Shown here: piece by piece, positions 63,103 to 64,000 of the stretch
Numbering within the stretch: the first letter of the stretch is position 1
Layout: the number at the start of each line of letters is the position of its first letter
Source: an uncultured Eubacteriales bacterium
GTDB lineage: Bacteria > Bacillota > Clostridia > Oscillospirales > Acutalibacteraceae
NCBI GenBank assembly: GCA_948537335.1
Contig: CAOUJG010000001.1
Coordinates: 44,372 to 108,371 of the forward strand
DNA length: 64,000 nt
Direction: 5' to 3'
Position numbers and translations under genes: made by a program
Notes under the pieces: model-generated
The model's input: only the letters and a program-made list of their open reading frames with translations
What the model was told of the DNA's origin: nothing
Database searches by the model: none

Positions 63103-63768
63103 ATGAGAATAAGAAGAAAGCCTTGGGCCAGGCCAGAGCTTGCGGCTTGCGAGTTTTTTGTTGACGACCCCGCGCTAAATAAGGGCAACTGGCATAATCT
63201 TTTTGGCAAAAAGCAGCCAGTTTACTTAGAGTTGGGGTGCGGTAAGGGCTCTTTTATCGCAGAAATCGCTAGCAAAAATTTAGACAAAAACTTTATTGCA
63301 GTCGACATAAAAAGCGAAGTTTTGGCTCTTGCGAAAAGAAATGTTGAGCGGCAATACTCTGCGCTAAACCGGCCGATTGATAATCTTTTTTTAACAGCAC
63401 AAAACATCGAGCGCATAGACGATATCCTTAGCGAAAGTGACGTAATCTCGCAGATTTACATAAATTTTTGCAACCCTTGGCCAAAGCCGAGGCACAAAAA
63501 ACGCCGATTAACGCATCCGCGGCAGCTTGAAAAGTATAAAAAGTTTTTGGCGCCCGGTGGCGAAATTTACTTCAAGACCGATGACGATGGCCTTTTTTAC
63601 GAGAGCATCACCTATTTTAAGGAGTCCGGGTTTGAGATAATTTATGTGACCGAAGATTTGTTAAACTCCGGGTTTGACGGGAATATCTCGACAGAACACG
63701 AAAAAATGTTTTGCGAGATGGGCAAAAAAATAAAATTCTTGATCGCGCGGCTATGTCACGGCGAATAG
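63103..63768 (+). CDS. trmB: tRNA (guanine-N7-)-methyltransferase
   Basis: A 221-residue enzyme that makes m7G46 in tRNA. The SAM site is [16 protein letters not shown] and the catalytic region is [20 protein letters not shown], with [14 protein letters not shown]. The ATG at 63103 gives [16 protein letters not shown], the normal N-terminus, but the only strong ribosome site lies about 40 bases upstream. A TTG at 63049 in frame lies before that site and is unlikely. It is followed by a lipoprotein gene after 22 bases. Confidence 0.95.
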   Translation: MRIRRKPWARPELAACEFFVDDPALNKGNWHNLFGKKQPVYLELGCGKGSFIAEIASKNLDKNFIAVDIKSEVLALAKRNVERQYSALNRPIDNLFLTAQNIERIDDILSESDVISQIYINFCNPWPKPRHKKRRLTHPRQLEKYKKFLAPGGEIYFKTDDDGLFYESITYFKESGFEIIYVTEDLLNSGFDGNISTEHEKMFCEMGKKIKFLIARLCHGE

Positions 63769-63790
63769 ACAACAAAAAGGAGCTAATAAA

Positions 63791-64000
63791 ATGAAAAAAA
63801 TCCTGATTTTGCCAATTTTTATTATGCTTTTTACTTCGGGGTGTTCTCTTAGCAACTTTAACACCAGCAATCTGATGCACCCGCCCAAGGCCACTGGTGA
63901 AATGGCGCAGATTCAGGCGCTTATTGAGCGCACGGTTGGCGAGGATATCATCTTTAAGTACCCGCAAAATGGCGATTTTAAGTCCGCTATTATTATGCAC
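63791..64000 (+). CDS. Lipoprotein of a clostridial family, N-terminal part only
   Basis: The first 70 residues of a gene that leaves the window. A lipoprotein signal (MKKILILPIFIMLFTSGCSL) has the lipobox TSGC with Cys 18. Next come LMHPPKATGEMAQIQALIER and IIFKYPQNGDFKSAIIM, which resemble a lipoprotein family frequent in Oscillospiraceae with no known role. AAAAAGGAG precedes the ATG. It is likely co-transcribed with trmB. Confidence 0.8.
   Translation, partial: MKKILILPIFIMLFTSGCSLSNFNTSNLMHPPKATGEMAQIQALIERTVGEDIIFKYPQNGDFKSAIIMH

Noticed and set aside
1..64000. CRISPR arrays, insertion sequences, prophage genes, rRNA and tRNA genes
   Set aside because: None seen: no regularly spaced repeats, no transposase or integrase motif, and no cloverleaf apart from the tmRNA ends.

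Overview
The window is a dense, mostly syntenic stretch of a low-to-mid-GC Gram-positive chromosome. It fits a member of the Clostridia, probably Oscillospirales-like (inference). The evidence is the gene order of the classic housekeeping blocks (topA-trmFO-plsX-rnc-smc-ftsY-yhbY-yqeK-rsfS-leuS, remA-gmk-rpoZ-priA-def-fmt-yugP-rlmN-prpC-prkC, infC-rpmI-rplT, dnaX-ybaB-recR), frequent TTG and GTG starts behind strong AGGAGG-type Shine-Dalgarno sites, a one-piece tmRNA, and sigma-A promoters, many with an extended TGATATAAT -10 box. No transposase, CRISPR array, tRNA or rRNA was found.

Layout: 1-7.1 kb is the most accessory part. It holds a partial unknown gene, a VOC protein, an NSS amino-acid-type transporter, a DUF378 protein, gpmI, an orphan NUMOD1-like DNA-binding protein, a GNAT acetyltransferase and a DUF218-like protein that both carry signal peptides, then tmRNA. 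7.1-10.7 kb holds smpB, recR, ybaB, dnaX and SRP RNA. 10.9-13.3 kb is a secreted/cell-wall island: GH25 lysozyme, polysaccharide deacetylase and a double-glycine-leader peptide. 13.3-34.4 kb is housekeeping: DNA repair, translation, chromosome segregation and lipid synthesis. 34.5-35.7 kb is a secreted C1A peptidase with a lectin-like domain. 36-42.9 kb is a prfB-led operon ending in a spoIVFA/spoIVFB-like pair. 43-52.3 kb holds a RING/DUF2628 protein, galE, an ATP/ADP translocase (NTT family), potABCD and a cohesin-like surface protein. 52.4-64 kb holds split TauE/SafE genes, the prkC-to-remA operon, trmB and a truncated lipoprotein.

The outstanding feature is the complete NTT nucleotide translocase at 45183-46697. 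This family is otherwise the hallmark of bacteria living in host cytosol (Chlamydiae, Rickettsiales) and of plastids. It stands next to a polyamine importer. The window also holds several signal-peptide proteins whose chemistry makes most sense inside another cell (an exported acetyl-CoA-type acetyltransferase, a C1A peptidase with an altered catalytic Asn, a lysozyme). In addition, nadD, acpP and coaBC are absent from the places where their operons usually carry them. Together these suggest, as inference, a clostridial endosymbiont or parasite of a eukaryote that draws on host nucleotides, polyamines and perhaps cofactors. The genome does not look degraded here: housekeeping genes are intact and no clear pseudogene was seen.

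Other signals include an infC gene with an AUU start and an attenuated leader, an A8 slippery run in dnaX at the expected tau/gamma boundary, an atypical tmRNA tag, and a prfB that has lost the usual programmed frameshift.
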